From positions 310,001 through 374,000 of the forward strand of contig BSBK01008424.1 of assembly GCA_027943335.1 (NCBI GenBank): a stretch of DNA of 64,000 nucleotides. The letters run 5' to 3'. The translations under genes were made by a program, and so were the position numbers. Of this stretch, positions 43,918 to 55,404 are shown piece after piece. Each line of letters opens with the position of its first letter. Position 1 is the first letter of the stretch. Origin of the DNA: Chamaecyparis obtusa (taxonomy: Eukaryota > Streptophyta > Pinopsida > Cupressales > Cupressaceae). The notes under the pieces are model-generated. The model saw only the letters and a list, made by a program, of their open reading frames with translations, was not told the origin of the DNA and did not search any database.

Positions 43918-46900
43918 TCCTCCCCCCCTAGGCATGAACTTCCTCCTGGAGTTCATCAAAAGGTATGGGTACTGTGATCTCATCCGTGCTGCATCCTCCC
44001 ATGAAGCCGTGACCTCATCATAACAATCCCACTGGACCCTAACTTGGTCCAGCTCTCTACCTCGAAGTGCCAGGGTCCGTTGGCCCAAAATGCGAATGGC
44101 TCCAAGGCTATCTGTTCGTCTGACTCGACCTGCAAAGCATCCCAATCTATAATGTGAGACTCATCATAAATATACTTTCACAATATAGATACATGAAATA
44201 CATTGTGGATGCGCGACAGGCTGGGTGGCAAGGCTAAACGGTAGGCAACTGGCCCTATCCTCTCCAATATCTCAAAGGTCCAAGAAAATGAGGTGCTAAC
44301 TTAGAGCCCTTTCCAAAATGAATTGGACTCTTATGTGGATGCACTCTCAAGAAGACCCTATCACCAACCATATACTCACAGTCTACCCTCTTTGCATCTG
44401 CATACTTCTTTTGTCGATCCTAGGCCTCTCTAAGGCGCTCCCTAATTAAGATCACTTGCTACTCCATATCCTTGACCAACTGAGGTCCAATAGATACCCT
44501 GTCATCGATTCTATCCCAACTTAGTGGTGTCCTACAAGGTCTACCATACAAGGCCTGATATGGTGGCATACCAATAGAAGAATGATGCCCATTATTATAG
44601 GCAAACTCTACTAGATGTAGGTATTCCTCCCATTTGACCTGATGGTCCATCACATACATATGTAACATATCCTCCAATACCTGGTTAACCCTCTCTATTT
44701 GTCCATCTGTCTGAGGGTGATACGCTGTACTAAAATTGAGCTTGGTGCCCAATGCTACCTGTAACTCTCTCCAAAAAGATGATGTGAACAAGGAGTCTCT
44801 ATCTGAGATGATCTTAAAGGGAATGCCATGAAGTCTGAAAATATCTTACAAAAACAGCTGAGTTACATCTCATGCTATGAATGTAGTACACACGGGTGAG
44901 AAGTGGGCAACCTTGGTCAACGTGTCAACCATCACCAAGATGGCATCATGGCGGTGAGAAGACATAGGGAGACCAACAATGAAGTCCATGGATATAAAAT
45001 CCCACTTCCACTCGACAATCTCATGTGGCTGTAGGAGCCCACCTGGATGGCTATGCTCAGCCTTGACTCTCTAACACTCTAGGCATCTAGCCACTATGCT
45101 GGCAATCTGCAATCTCATACCTGGGTAGTGATACAGCTGTCTCAGATCGGCATGCAACTTCTTAACTCTTGGATGAGCTGCATAAGGTGCTTTGTGAGCC
45201 TCGAGCACAATAAAATCTCGTAATTCCCCCGTAGAGGGTACATAAATGCACCCTCTATGACGTAAAAGTCCATCGGACTCTAAGGAATACTCAAAAAATC
45301 TTCCCTCAAGGGGTCTCTGAGAATGGATAGCCTGAAAAACCTCTACATAAAATCCATCTTCTAACAAGTGATGCAAAATACGCTCCCTCATATCTGTACT
45401 AGTACTTATAGAGGAGAGCTCGTGCTGCCTCCTACCCAAGGCATCTGCAACTACATTCTCTTTTCCTTTGATGTAATGGACATCAAAATCATACTCACAC
45501 AAAAACTCCATCCATCTCCTCTACCTAGCATTAAGATTGGGCTATGAAAAGATGTACTAAAGACTCTGGTGATCTGAATGGAGCTCAAATCGGTGACCTA
45601 GAAGAAAGTGTCACCATCTCACCAAGGCATGAACTATTGCTGCGAGCTCTAGGTCATGAGTAGGATAGTTGAGTTCATGGGTCTTCATCTTCCTGGACTA
45701 GAAAGCTATAGGATGACCATCCTGCATAAGAACTGCTCCTAATCCATCCAAGGAAGCATCAGTGCACACCACAAAGTCTGCTGAAGGATCTGACACTACT
45801 AAGATCAGAGCACTAGTGAGGGCTCTCTTGAACTCCTGAAAATCTCTCTCACACTTCTCCATCCATTCATATTTCTTTCCCTTTCTCTGAAGGGAAGTGA
45901 TGGGATGAGCTATCCTAGAAAATCCTGCCACAAAGCACCTGTAATAACCTGCTAAGCCCATAAAACTCCTGACCTCGGTGACACTAGTGGGTGCTGGCCA
46001 ATCCATAATGGCTCTAATCTTTGATGGATCTATAGAGATCCCATTGCCGGATATAACATGACCAAGATAATGCACCTCAGATCTAAAGAAGGCACATTTT
46101 GACAAGCTACCATATAGCTGATTCTCTCTCAAATGCTGCAAAACCTATCTTAGGTGCTCTTCATTCTCCTCCTCATTACGGGAATAGATCAGTATATCAT
46201 CAAGGAACACTACCACAAAATTATCCAAGCATGTATGAAATACCCCATTCGTGAGGCTCATGAACATAGCTAGAGCATTCGTGAGGCCAAATGGCACCAC
46301 TGTGAACTCATAGTGACCATACCTCATACGAAAAGCAGTCTTGTGGATATCACTCTCCATAATCCACAACTGATGGTAACCCGACTTTAGATCTATCTTT
46401 GAGAATACTTGGGCACCCTATAACTGATCAAATAAATCATCGATCCTGGGAAGTGGGTATCGATTCTTAATTGTTACTTTATTCAACTACCGATAATCAA
46501 TGCACAATCTAAGTGATCCATCCTTCTTCTTCACAAAAATTACTGGTGCACCCCAAGGTGATACACTAGGTCGAATATGCCCTTTCTCCAAGAGCTCTTC
46601 TAACTAAATCTTGAGCTCATGTGTGGTCATCCTGTAAGGTGCTCTAGATACGGGCTTGGCTCCTAGTACAAGGTCTATATGAAAATCAACTACCCTAGGT
46701 GGAGGCATACCAGGTAGCTCGGTAGGAAATACATCTGCAAACTCTTGAAGAACAGGGTAGTCCTCAAGCAAAGGCTCCCCTTCTGAATCCTCCTTTCTAT
46801 CACTAATGTTGATGGAAAATAATTGACACCCCTTCCACACACACCGCCTAAGTTGCATAGTGGAAATCATGCGAAGGGATATAGGTCTCTCTACTCCAAA

Positions 46901-47225
46901 CATCACTATAGAAGTACCATGATCATCAACGCACTCAACCCTCTTCTATCAACAATCCATCTTGGCGATGTGGCATATAGCCAATCCATGCCAAGGACTA
47001 CATCATAAGAACCTAGAGGGGTAATGCGGAGATCAGACATTGTGATTAAGTCTCCCATCTAAATCTGACAACTGTGAACTAAGGAACCAACAAACACCCT
47101 AGCTCCTGAGGCTAACTCGAGCTCCCAACTAACATCCTATCTAACTACCACCAGCCCGCAATGCTCCACTACATATGGAGATATAAAGGAGTCTAAGGCT
47201 CTTGCTGATGATCTACATGTGGTAA
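43918..47225 (-). pseudogene. Element F pol (Tekay/Del-like chromovirus)
   Basis: From high to low coordinates: protease end (LGSYDVVLGMDWL, near 46975), RT ([17 protein letters not shown] near 46190), RNase H ([18 protein letters not shown]), integrase finger (ending ARCLEC), integrase core (YHPQTDGQIERVN, near 44715) and a chromodomain (VQWDCYDEVTASWED, near 44000). The gene is a string of pieces separated mainly by TAG codons where Gln is expected, for example 46145-46147 and 45698-45700, and a run of three between 45511 and 45600. It is inactive. Confidence 0.87.
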
Positions 47226-47410
47226 TCTCTATTGAATTACCCCAATCAAATTTTGAAGGGCATCCATGATAGCCTGATTAGGGTCTGGTGGGGGAGGAGG
47301 TGGTGGTGGAGGTGGTGGAGGTGGCGGTGGTGGTCCACCTCCTTGTTCTGCACTGACTCATGCATCTCTACAACCTCAGCCTCGCCGGCCAGCTCGTGTG
47401 ACAACAAGAA
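47226..47410 (-). pseudogene. Element F gag N-terminal remnant
   Basis: On the minus strand a proline-rich run followed by DPNQAIMDALQNLIGVIQ, as at the start of Tekay-type Gag, passes almost at once into protease sequence, so most of gag has been deleted. The plus-strand GGT/GGA repeat at 47280-47335 is the proline run seen from the other side. The border with element G lies somewhere in 47405-47448. Confidence 0.65.
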
Positions 47411-47448
47411 TCCTACACAATAGGTTAAGTTAGATGAGTTGAAACGTA

Positions 47449-48360
47449 ATGGGTCTAAAGGTTCCAATGTTGAAACCCTACTCTAATACAGGAACTAAAG
47501 ATGAACTAGATCTATTCATGTGTAACATACTTGCAAGAGAAGCACTTTTGTCAGCACTATCAGAGAATGAATATAGTCAGGTAAGATGTTTGAAAACATC
47601 TCATGCAATTTGGAAAGCTTTACATTCTACTTTTGAAGGTGATGAACATGCAAAGAAGGCTAGATTACATAATTGGATTTGTGCATTTGAAGATATTAGA
47701 ATGATGGAAGATGAATCTATTAGAAGCTATATTGGTAGGATGTCTGAGATTGTGATAGGAATAAAGTCTTGTGGAGGTGATAAGATAGAGAATGAAGTGA
47801 TATGGAAAATTTTGAGAACTTTGACATCAGTATTCAAGTAGACAACGCAGATGATTGAACAAGTGATACCTTGTACATAAAACTTTTCAAGAGAGACTCT
47901 TCTTGGAAGATTAGAAACAACAAAGATGAACTTGAGATTATCAGGAGAGCTACCTAGAATGGAGATAGCATTCAGTGCTCTTAGCATCAGACCTACAAGA
48001 AGTACTAGTGTGAATGGAGATTATGCCAGCAGTAGCAGATCTACCGAAGATAAGAAGATTGAAGAAGGTATTGCATTACTTGTAAAAAGAGAACCAAATG
48101 GTAAGAAAATCTTTAAATGTTGGACTTGTCAAGAATATGGTCATTTTGCATCTAAACGACCTAAAAGAGTTAAGAAGTATAGAAGCAACTTTAAACCTAG
48201 GAGATCTAAAGAATGTTATTATGCAAATGATGAAGATTTTGAAGCAGGAATTGAAAAACATTTAAGTGACAGTGATAATGATAACTTTGAGGAAATAGGA
48301 TTTGTAGCAATTAAAGATGAAAGTTTTGAATCTAATAAAAGGGAAGAAAAAACATTAGTT
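47449..48360 (+). pseudogene. Element G gag
   Basis: Ty1/copia Gag with LKVPMLKPYSNTG at the start, AIWKALHSTFEGDEHAKKARL and ESIRSYIGRMSEIV in the core. The sequence just after the start lacks the usual Trp-rich stretch, pointing to a small deletion. A TAG at about 47839 interrupts it and the same frame continues. The zinc knuckle CWTCQEYGHFASKR has lost its last Cys (Arg instead). No 5' LTR or primer site precedes it; the left side adjoins element F. Confidence 0.85.
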
Positions 48361-51300
48361 TCACAAGTTGAAAAGAAATTTGATTGGATTATAGATAGTG
48401 GTTGTTCACATCATATGACTGGAGATAAAAGAAAGTTTGTTAAGTTAGATAATTATGATGGAGGAATTGTTAGGGTTGGTAACAATGCACCTTGTTTGAT
48501 TAAGGGTATAGGATCTATTACTCTTGATGGAAAGACTAACACTGATGATGTTTACTTTTTTGATAGATTAAGACATAATCTACTAAGTGTTGGACAATTA
48601 CTTGATAAGGGTTATCAAGTTTGGTTTTCTGAGAAAACTTGTGGGATAAAAGACAAAGATGGAAATCTGATTGGAAAAGGATCCAGAAGTAGAGGTAATG
48701 TATTTCAGTTGAATCCTACTGAGATAACATGTTTGATAACTAGGATTGATGACAGTTGGTTAAGGCATAAAAGGTTTTGTCAAATAAACTTTGATAATAT
48801 TGTCAAGGTGAGCACTACACTTGCAGTAAGAGATTTACCTAGAATTATGAAACCTACTAACATGATTTACAAAGAATGTATGATGGCAAAGTAGAAAAGG
48901 AGTTCATTTCCCAATAAGAAGTTCACTTCGGCAGAGAAGTTGGAGATTGTTCATACAGACTTGAGTGGTCCTACTAGGACTAGAGGATTCTATGGTGAAA
49001 GGTATTTTATGATTCTTGTTGATGATTTTACAAGAATGATGTGGATTGCATTTTTGAAAGAAAAATCTGAAGCATTTGATAAATTTAAAATCATGAAAAG
49101 CAAAATTGAGAATGAATCTAGAATGAAGATTAAGTGTCTAAGATCTGATAGAGGTGGTGAATTTACATCTAGAGAGTTTAACACCTTTTGTGAAATGAAT
49201 GGTATTAAGAGACAACTTTCAGCCCTTAGAACACTAGAACAAAATGGTATTGTAGAAAGAAGAAACAGGTTAATAACTGAAGCAGCAAGAGCTATGTTGT
49301 TTGAAAATGATTTGGCTAAAACTTTTTGGAGAGAAGCAGTGAACATAGCAGTATACACTATGAACAAAGTACAAATCAGAGCAGATACAACAAGACACCT
49401 TATGAATTATGGTTTGGATATACACCCTCAGTTAAGTATTTTAGAATTTTTGGTAGTAAATGTTATATAAAGAGAGATGATGATATAGGAAAGTTTGATC
49501 CTAGAAGTGATGAAGGTATATTTCTTGGATATTCTTTAAAAAGAAAAGCATATAGATGTTATAACAAAAGAACTAAGACTATTGTTTAAAGTGCAAATGT
49601 AAAAGTTGATGAGAAGTTTAAAATTCAGGAAAGAATGTTTGATTATGAATCTGATGGAGAAGCACAACCTTAGCCTAACATTGAAAATGCAGAATTATTT
49701 TTTGAAACTAATAGTGATTTGTTGAATGAAAGTACTACTAAAGAAGACAAAGAAGAGAAAAGAGAAGAAAAAATAGAAGAAAATAGATAAGAAAGCAGAG
49801 AAGAATCTACAATTGGAACAAGATCAGTAACTATGACACCTAACAGGTATACTTCAAGACATCACCCTATTGAGCAAGTTATTGGAAGTTTAGATAGAGG
49901 AGTTTTGACTCAGAATAAAGTACATTTATGTTTGATTTCTCAAATTGAACCTAAGACTACTAATGAAGCCTATGAAGATGAACATTGGATCAATGTTATG
50001 AAAGAAGAACTAGAGCAGATTGAAAAAAACAAGACATGGGAATTGGTCCCTAGACCTAAAGACAAGAATGTGATTGGAACAAAATGGGTATTCAAAAACA
50101 AGATGAATGAACAAGGAGAAGTGATAAGAAACAAAACAACATTGGTATGTAAAGGATATTCACAACAAGAAGGAATTGACTATGAAGAAACTTTTGCACC
50201 TGTGGCCAGACTTGAAGCAGTTTGAATGTTTCTAGCATATGCAACTTACAAGAAATTTAGAGTGTATCAGATGGATGTGAAGTCAGCATTTTTGAATGGT
50301 GAATTGGAAGAAGAAGTCTACATTGAGCAACCTGAAGGTTTTCCTTTGACACAAGAAGGAGATATGGTATGTAAGTTAAAAAAAGCTTTATATGGATTAA
50401 AACAAGCACCTAGAACCTAGTATGCAAGATTGGATAAGTATTTATTAAAATTGGGATTTATAAAAGGAACAACAAATAGTAACTTATACACAAAAGAAAT
50501 TGAGAATGGTTTGTTGGTTATAGTTATATTTGTTGATGATATTATCTTTGGAGGAGAAGATGAAACTAGTGACAAATTTGCAAATGAAATGAAGACTGAA
50601 TTTGAGATGAGCATGATTGGAGAAATGAAATATTTTTTGGGATTACAGATAACACAAAGCAAGGAAGGTATATTTGTAAGTCAGACTAAGTATTTAAATG
50701 AATTATTGAAAAGATTTGGAATGGAAGATTCTAAACCTGTTGGAACACCTATGGTAATCGGACATAAGTTATCTAGCAAAGATGAGACACCAACAGTTGA
50801 GCAGAAAAAGTACAGATCTATGATTGAAGGATTGTAGTACTTGACACATACAAGACCTAATATAGCACATTCAGTGGGGATTGTAGCAAGATTTCAAGCA
50901 GAACCTAGAGAATCACATTATGTAGCAGTAAAGAGGATACTGAGATATCTGAAAGGAACAATGGATTATGGATTATGGTATGAGAATTCTGATGATTTTA
51001 CCTTATGTGCCTATACTGATGTAGATTGGGGAGGCAACGTTGATGACAAGAAAAGCACCAGTGGTGGAGCCTTTTTTCTTGGAGGAAAATTGGTCTCTTG
51101 GCTAAGTAAGAAGCAGTATTGTACTTCACAAAGCACAACAGAAGCAGAATATGTTGCATCAGCAAATAATTGTAATCAGATTATTTGGATGAAGTAGATG
51201 TTAAAAGATATTGGAATAAAGTTTGATGAGCCTATTGTTATACATTGTGATAACACCAGTATAGTGAGTATGTCAAAAAATCCTATTTTACATTCTAAGA

Positions 51301-51485
51301 CTAAACATATTGAGATCAAGTATCATGTTGTAAGAGAGAAAGTTGCAGAAAAAGAAGTAAGATTGGAGTACATAAGTACAAAGGAGAAGATAGCAGATAT
51401 ATTTACAAAGCCTTTACCTAAGGATACATTTGTGTATCTAAGAGGTATGCTTGGGGTTATGCCCCAACCTATTTTTGAGAATTGA
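48361..51485 (+). pseudogene. Element G protease, integrase, reverse transcriptase, RNase H
   Basis: Protease has WIIDSGCSHHMTG (intact D-S-G). The integrase finger is damaged (RHKRFCQINF, IYKECMMAK), but core motifs HTDLSGP, RSDRGGEF and NGIVERRNR are present. RT has [21 protein letters not shown] and FVDDIIFGGED near 50530. RNase H has YTDVDWGG and HCDNTSIVSMSKNPILHSKT and ends DIFTKPL. There is one frameshift near 49385 and about eight nonsense codons, including TAG near 48892, 50418, 50836 and 51196 and TGA near 50223. It is the least decayed copia pol in the window. Confidence 0.9.
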
Positions 51486-51839
51486 TGCAGATGATTGCAT
51501 CCATCCAGTGGTATATGGGCCCTATCTTTCCTCTGGATTGGATGTTGGAACTTCCTCTATGGGGGAGTTTATGAGCTGAGTCATGAGGACTCTTGTTATT
51601 GTATTTTTCTGAAAAGTGTCTTTTGACATTAAGTTGTTGTTGACTTAGTGATGGAATTTATGTCATTGATGTCAATGGGGGAGAAATATACATGAAAAAC
51701 ATTGTGGATTGTATGAGAGAGCTGAATAGGAAAACGAAGCAAGATTTGATTTGATATTTTGTAGTGATGTTGCAATATTGGATTTTTGGAACATTGGATG
51801 TTTTTCATCTATGTTTCCATTAATGCCAATGGGGGAGAT
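51486..51839 (+). other. Element G 3' untranslated region and polypurine tract
   Basis: 354 bp without a gene; AATGGGGGAGAT at 51828-51839 is the polypurine tract. Confidence 0.75.
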
Positions 51840-52984
51840 TGTTAGGAATGAATGAAAAGTGTTTTGGCAGTCATTCTATAGCAGTTGTTGTTGCATTCAT
51901 AACTTGGATTGTCATTGATGTCAACACAGTGATATTCTGGATATTAGCAGGAAAGTAGGTACAATTTTGTTTTGTGCACATGTTGTATTGAAGATTGGAT
52001 TTTGCACAGTTGATGGTATGTTCTTTGGTGTGTTATTAACCTATGGTTAACAACACAAAAATAAATTTATTCATTTGTAAGAGTTATGAGCATTTTGGTG
52101 AAACTAGTGTTTAGACAGTGTTTCTGTGTAGCGATGTTTGGAAATCGGAGGATATCTCTTAGTTGGGATGGAATCTAATTTTGCGTAGTTAAAGGGATGT
52201 TGGAGACTCATTAATGATGATGTGGTTCATAATGTAGACTTCGAGGACATGTTTGGAGAAAGTTACAGTAACTGGAAGCTGACAGTTTTATGTGAATTCT
52301 GTGTGTAGCATGTAGAATTTATTATTTGGTATTTGAGGACTGACTTATTTGTAATTATTTGAGTTTGGTATATTAGAAAGAATGTTTTCCTTATTTTAGT
52401 GTGTACTATGAAGATTGTGATGTGAATATATGCATGAAGTGAAGAAAAGAGCTAATTCAGTGATGAAGGAAGACTTGTGAGTACAGAGATCTGGAATTGT
52501 GATCTTGTGTAGTCGAGAGTGCAGTTTGGCATAGTGTGAAGGAGGTAACATATTTCATATTATTCTATTGAATAATTCTAAGATCTTTTGGACAGTGGGT
52601 TCAGAGATCTTGCCTTGAAGCTGTTTGGGCAGTGGGTCCTTCTGTCTTCCATAAACTCTTAACCGGGTTAGAATCTTTTAACAGGGATTCAAAATCTCCT
52701 AACAGGTATTCATATGTACTGAATGTATTTCATAAGACTCCTAACAGGGTCCATCCTCTAACAAGGAACTTTCATATTAGTGCATCATTCCCACTGGGGT
52801 TTACTCTTTTCAAGAGGTTCCCTAGTTAACATATCTTGTGTTATTGTGCAATTGTGTATGATTATCTTTCTATGGTTGATCAATACATTGATTATATTGT
52901 TTAAAGTTTTTGAATGGATAAATTATCTGATAACTGATTCACCCCCCCCCTCTCAGTTATCTTGGGGATCTTTACTTTCTAACA
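51840..52984 (+). repeat. 3' LTR of element G
   Basis: 1,145 bp from TGTTAGGAATG to TTTCTAACA with a C-run near 52934. Between about 52655 and 52770 it has six degenerate copies of a CTAACAGGG unit. The DNA after it is RNase H sequence of element H on the other strand, so G probably landed in H. Confidence 0.85.
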
Positions 52985-54915
52985 ATTAGATATGTTGATA
53001 GCACTTGTGTTGTCACAATATATCACAACTGGTTTAGTGAACTCCTCTTTCATGTCTTTCAACAATTGCTTAATCCATATCAAGTTTGAATAATTCACTG
53101 TAGCTGCTACATACTCGGCTTCAACTGTAGATTGGGAAATGCAATTTTGTTTCTTGTTTGTCCAGGAAACTAATCTCTGTCCAAGAAAGAAAGCTCCACC
53201 ACTAGTACTTTTTTGTCATCGGCATTTCCTACCCAATCTGCATCAGTATAGACTCTCAATTAAAATCTCTCATGCTTCTTATAGTACAGTCCATAATCTT
53301 CTGTCCCTTTCAAATATCTCATTATTATTTTCACAACCGTCATATGACTTTCCTTAGGATTGGCAGAGAATCTTGCCACAATCCTAATTGCTAGAGCAAT
53401 ATCTGGTCTACTGTGAGCAATATATTACAGCTTTCCAATCATGGATCTATATAGAGTTTGGCTTACTTCAGTAGTATCATCATTTTTAGACAGTTTCTAT
53501 CCATTAGCCATGGGAGTACTCACTAGCCTTGAATCCTCCATTCCAAAGGTTTTCAGTATCTCTTTGACATATTTAGACTATGTTGTAAAAATAAATTTCT
53601 CCATCTGATAGACTTGTAAACCAACAAAGAATTTTATCTCACCTAACATAGAAATTTCAAAATAAGTTTGCATCTCATTTGAAAATTTCTTACACAGGTC
53701 ATCTTCTCCTCCAAACATGATATCATCTACAAAAATCTTAGCTAACAAGATTCCTTTACCTTCTTCATCTTTCATATACAAATTGCTGGTGTCATTTGTC
53801 CTTGAGAATCCAATCTATATCAAGTAATTGTGTAGCCTCTCATACCATGCTCTAAATGCTTGCTTCAATCCATAGACTACCTTATTCAATTTGAAAACCA
53901 TGTGTCTCTTGTTTGGATCAACAAATCCTTCAGGTTGCTTAATGTAAATTTCTTCTTCTAATATACCATTTAAAAATGTAGACTTGACATCCATTTGGTA
54001 TACCTTGAAATATTTGTAAGCAACATATGCATGTAGAGTTCTCACTCCTTCTAATCTTGGTACAGGGGAAAACATCTCCCGATAGTCTATTCCTTCTTCT
54101 TGTGCATAACCTTTGCATACTAGCCTTGATTTGTTCCTTGTGATTTGTCCATGTTCATTAAGTTTATTTATGAATATCCATTTTGTTCCAATGACATTTT
54201 TTCTTTTTGGTCTTAGCACCAGAGTCTAGGTATCATTCTTTTCTATTTGATCTATCTCCTCATTCATAGCTTGAATCTAGTCTTCATTTTCTAATGCCTC
54301 CTTTGTTGTCTTAGGCTCAAATTCACATAATAAACATGTAGAGTTTTTCAACTTACTTCTGGTCAGAACTCCAGTTTCTTTATCTCTAATGATTTTCTTA
54401 GGCTTGTGATGTCTCCTTACATACTGTGCCAAAATAGGTTCAGATTTGTCTTCTCCTTGCTCTTCAAGTTCATTAATAAGATTATCAGATTCAACCTTTG
54501 ATTGCTTGATGACCTCTTCTTGATGCTCGACAACATCCTCCTGTCATTTGGTGATATCTCCCTGATGCTTGACAACATCCTCCTGATGCTTGACATTATC
54601 TCCCCGATGCTCGACATTGCTAACCCAAGACTTTGCATTAGGTGCAAGTGTGTTACTTGCCTCTCCTTCTTCTATATAGACAAAAGATCTATAATCTTCA
54701 AGTTCTCTTTTGCTTCCCTGTTCATTTTTCTCTGCATATTCATCAACCTTCACATTTACACTTTCCACAATTTTGTTAGTGTTAGAGTTCAAACACTTGT
54801 AAGATTTACTCTTTGTGAAATAACCTAGCAATATGCCCTCATCACTTTTAGCATCAAAATTTCCATTCTTATTATCTTTTAGTATATAACATTTTCTCCC
54901 AAAAGGGTATGTGCA
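52985..54915 (-). pseudogene. Copia element H pol remnant
   Basis: From high to low coordinates: end of the integrase region (GRKCYILKDN, about 54890), a variable linker with a repeated VKHQED/VVKHQG pattern (about 54500-54620), RT ([38 protein letters not shown] near 53720) and RNase H (ending YCDNTSAINIS at 52985). Nonsense codons and small breaks occur throughout. Neither LTR, gag nor protease is present. Element G cuts it on the left; unrelated DNA begins at about 54910-54920. Confidence 0.85.
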
Positions 54916-55404
54916 AGAAGATGAGGGGCCAAAAAGTGGTGATGTGAAAAATATTCACTTTTCACTCATCCAAAAGTGCATGAAAGCGCTTGTTGACTTT
55001 TTAGTAGGCCTAGGTGTTAGTACACCTGGGCAAGCCTGCCACCAAAGCACATTCCTAATCGGGTACCCGAAAATATTGGGTACCTAATAATATTGGGTAC
55101 TTGATATTTTCGGGTACCCGATAACTGTGGCATATATCCCGCACCCATGAGCCTTATTCTTCATTTCCTAGCATGATTTTATCATTTTCTAGCCGCGATT
55201 TTCTGATACCTGATATATTTTCAGATACCTGATATTCGAAACATCAAATTTGACTTCAAGCATATTTGGTAAGTAGTTAATTGTATATTTTTATTAATTT
55301 ATTTCATTTTCATTGTAAATGTAGGGTTTTTTTTAAAAATAGGGTTTTGTATTTATATTTGTAATAATATTTGAAACTTAGATTTGTTTTTTATTTAATC
55401 AGGC
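54916..55404. promoter_or_regulatory. Region with GGTACC-GATA motif repeats upstream of the six-exon gene
   Basis: No coding sequence. From about 55058 to 55245 there are several degenerate copies of a GGTACCYGATA or GATACCTGATA motif. Positions 55058-55076 and 55104-55122 form a perfect 19-bp inverted repeat with a 27-bp spacer, itself centred on GGGTACCC. This resembles the subterminal motif arrays of DNA transposons or a promoter with multiple binding sites. An AG acceptor-like site at 55401-55402, just before the ATG, leaves room for a 5' UTR intron. Confidence 0.55.
55058..55122. repeat. Perfect 19-bp inverted repeat
   Basis: Left arm 55058-55076 (ATCGGGTACCCGAAAATAT) and right arm 55104-55122 are exact reverse complements. 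The 27-bp spacer carries two further GGGTAC units. Confidence 0.9.

Noticed and set aside
47232..47423. Trp/Arg-rich plus-strand frame at a GGT/GGA repeat
   Set aside because: It reads a low-complexity tract that on the other strand encodes the proline run of element F's Gag.
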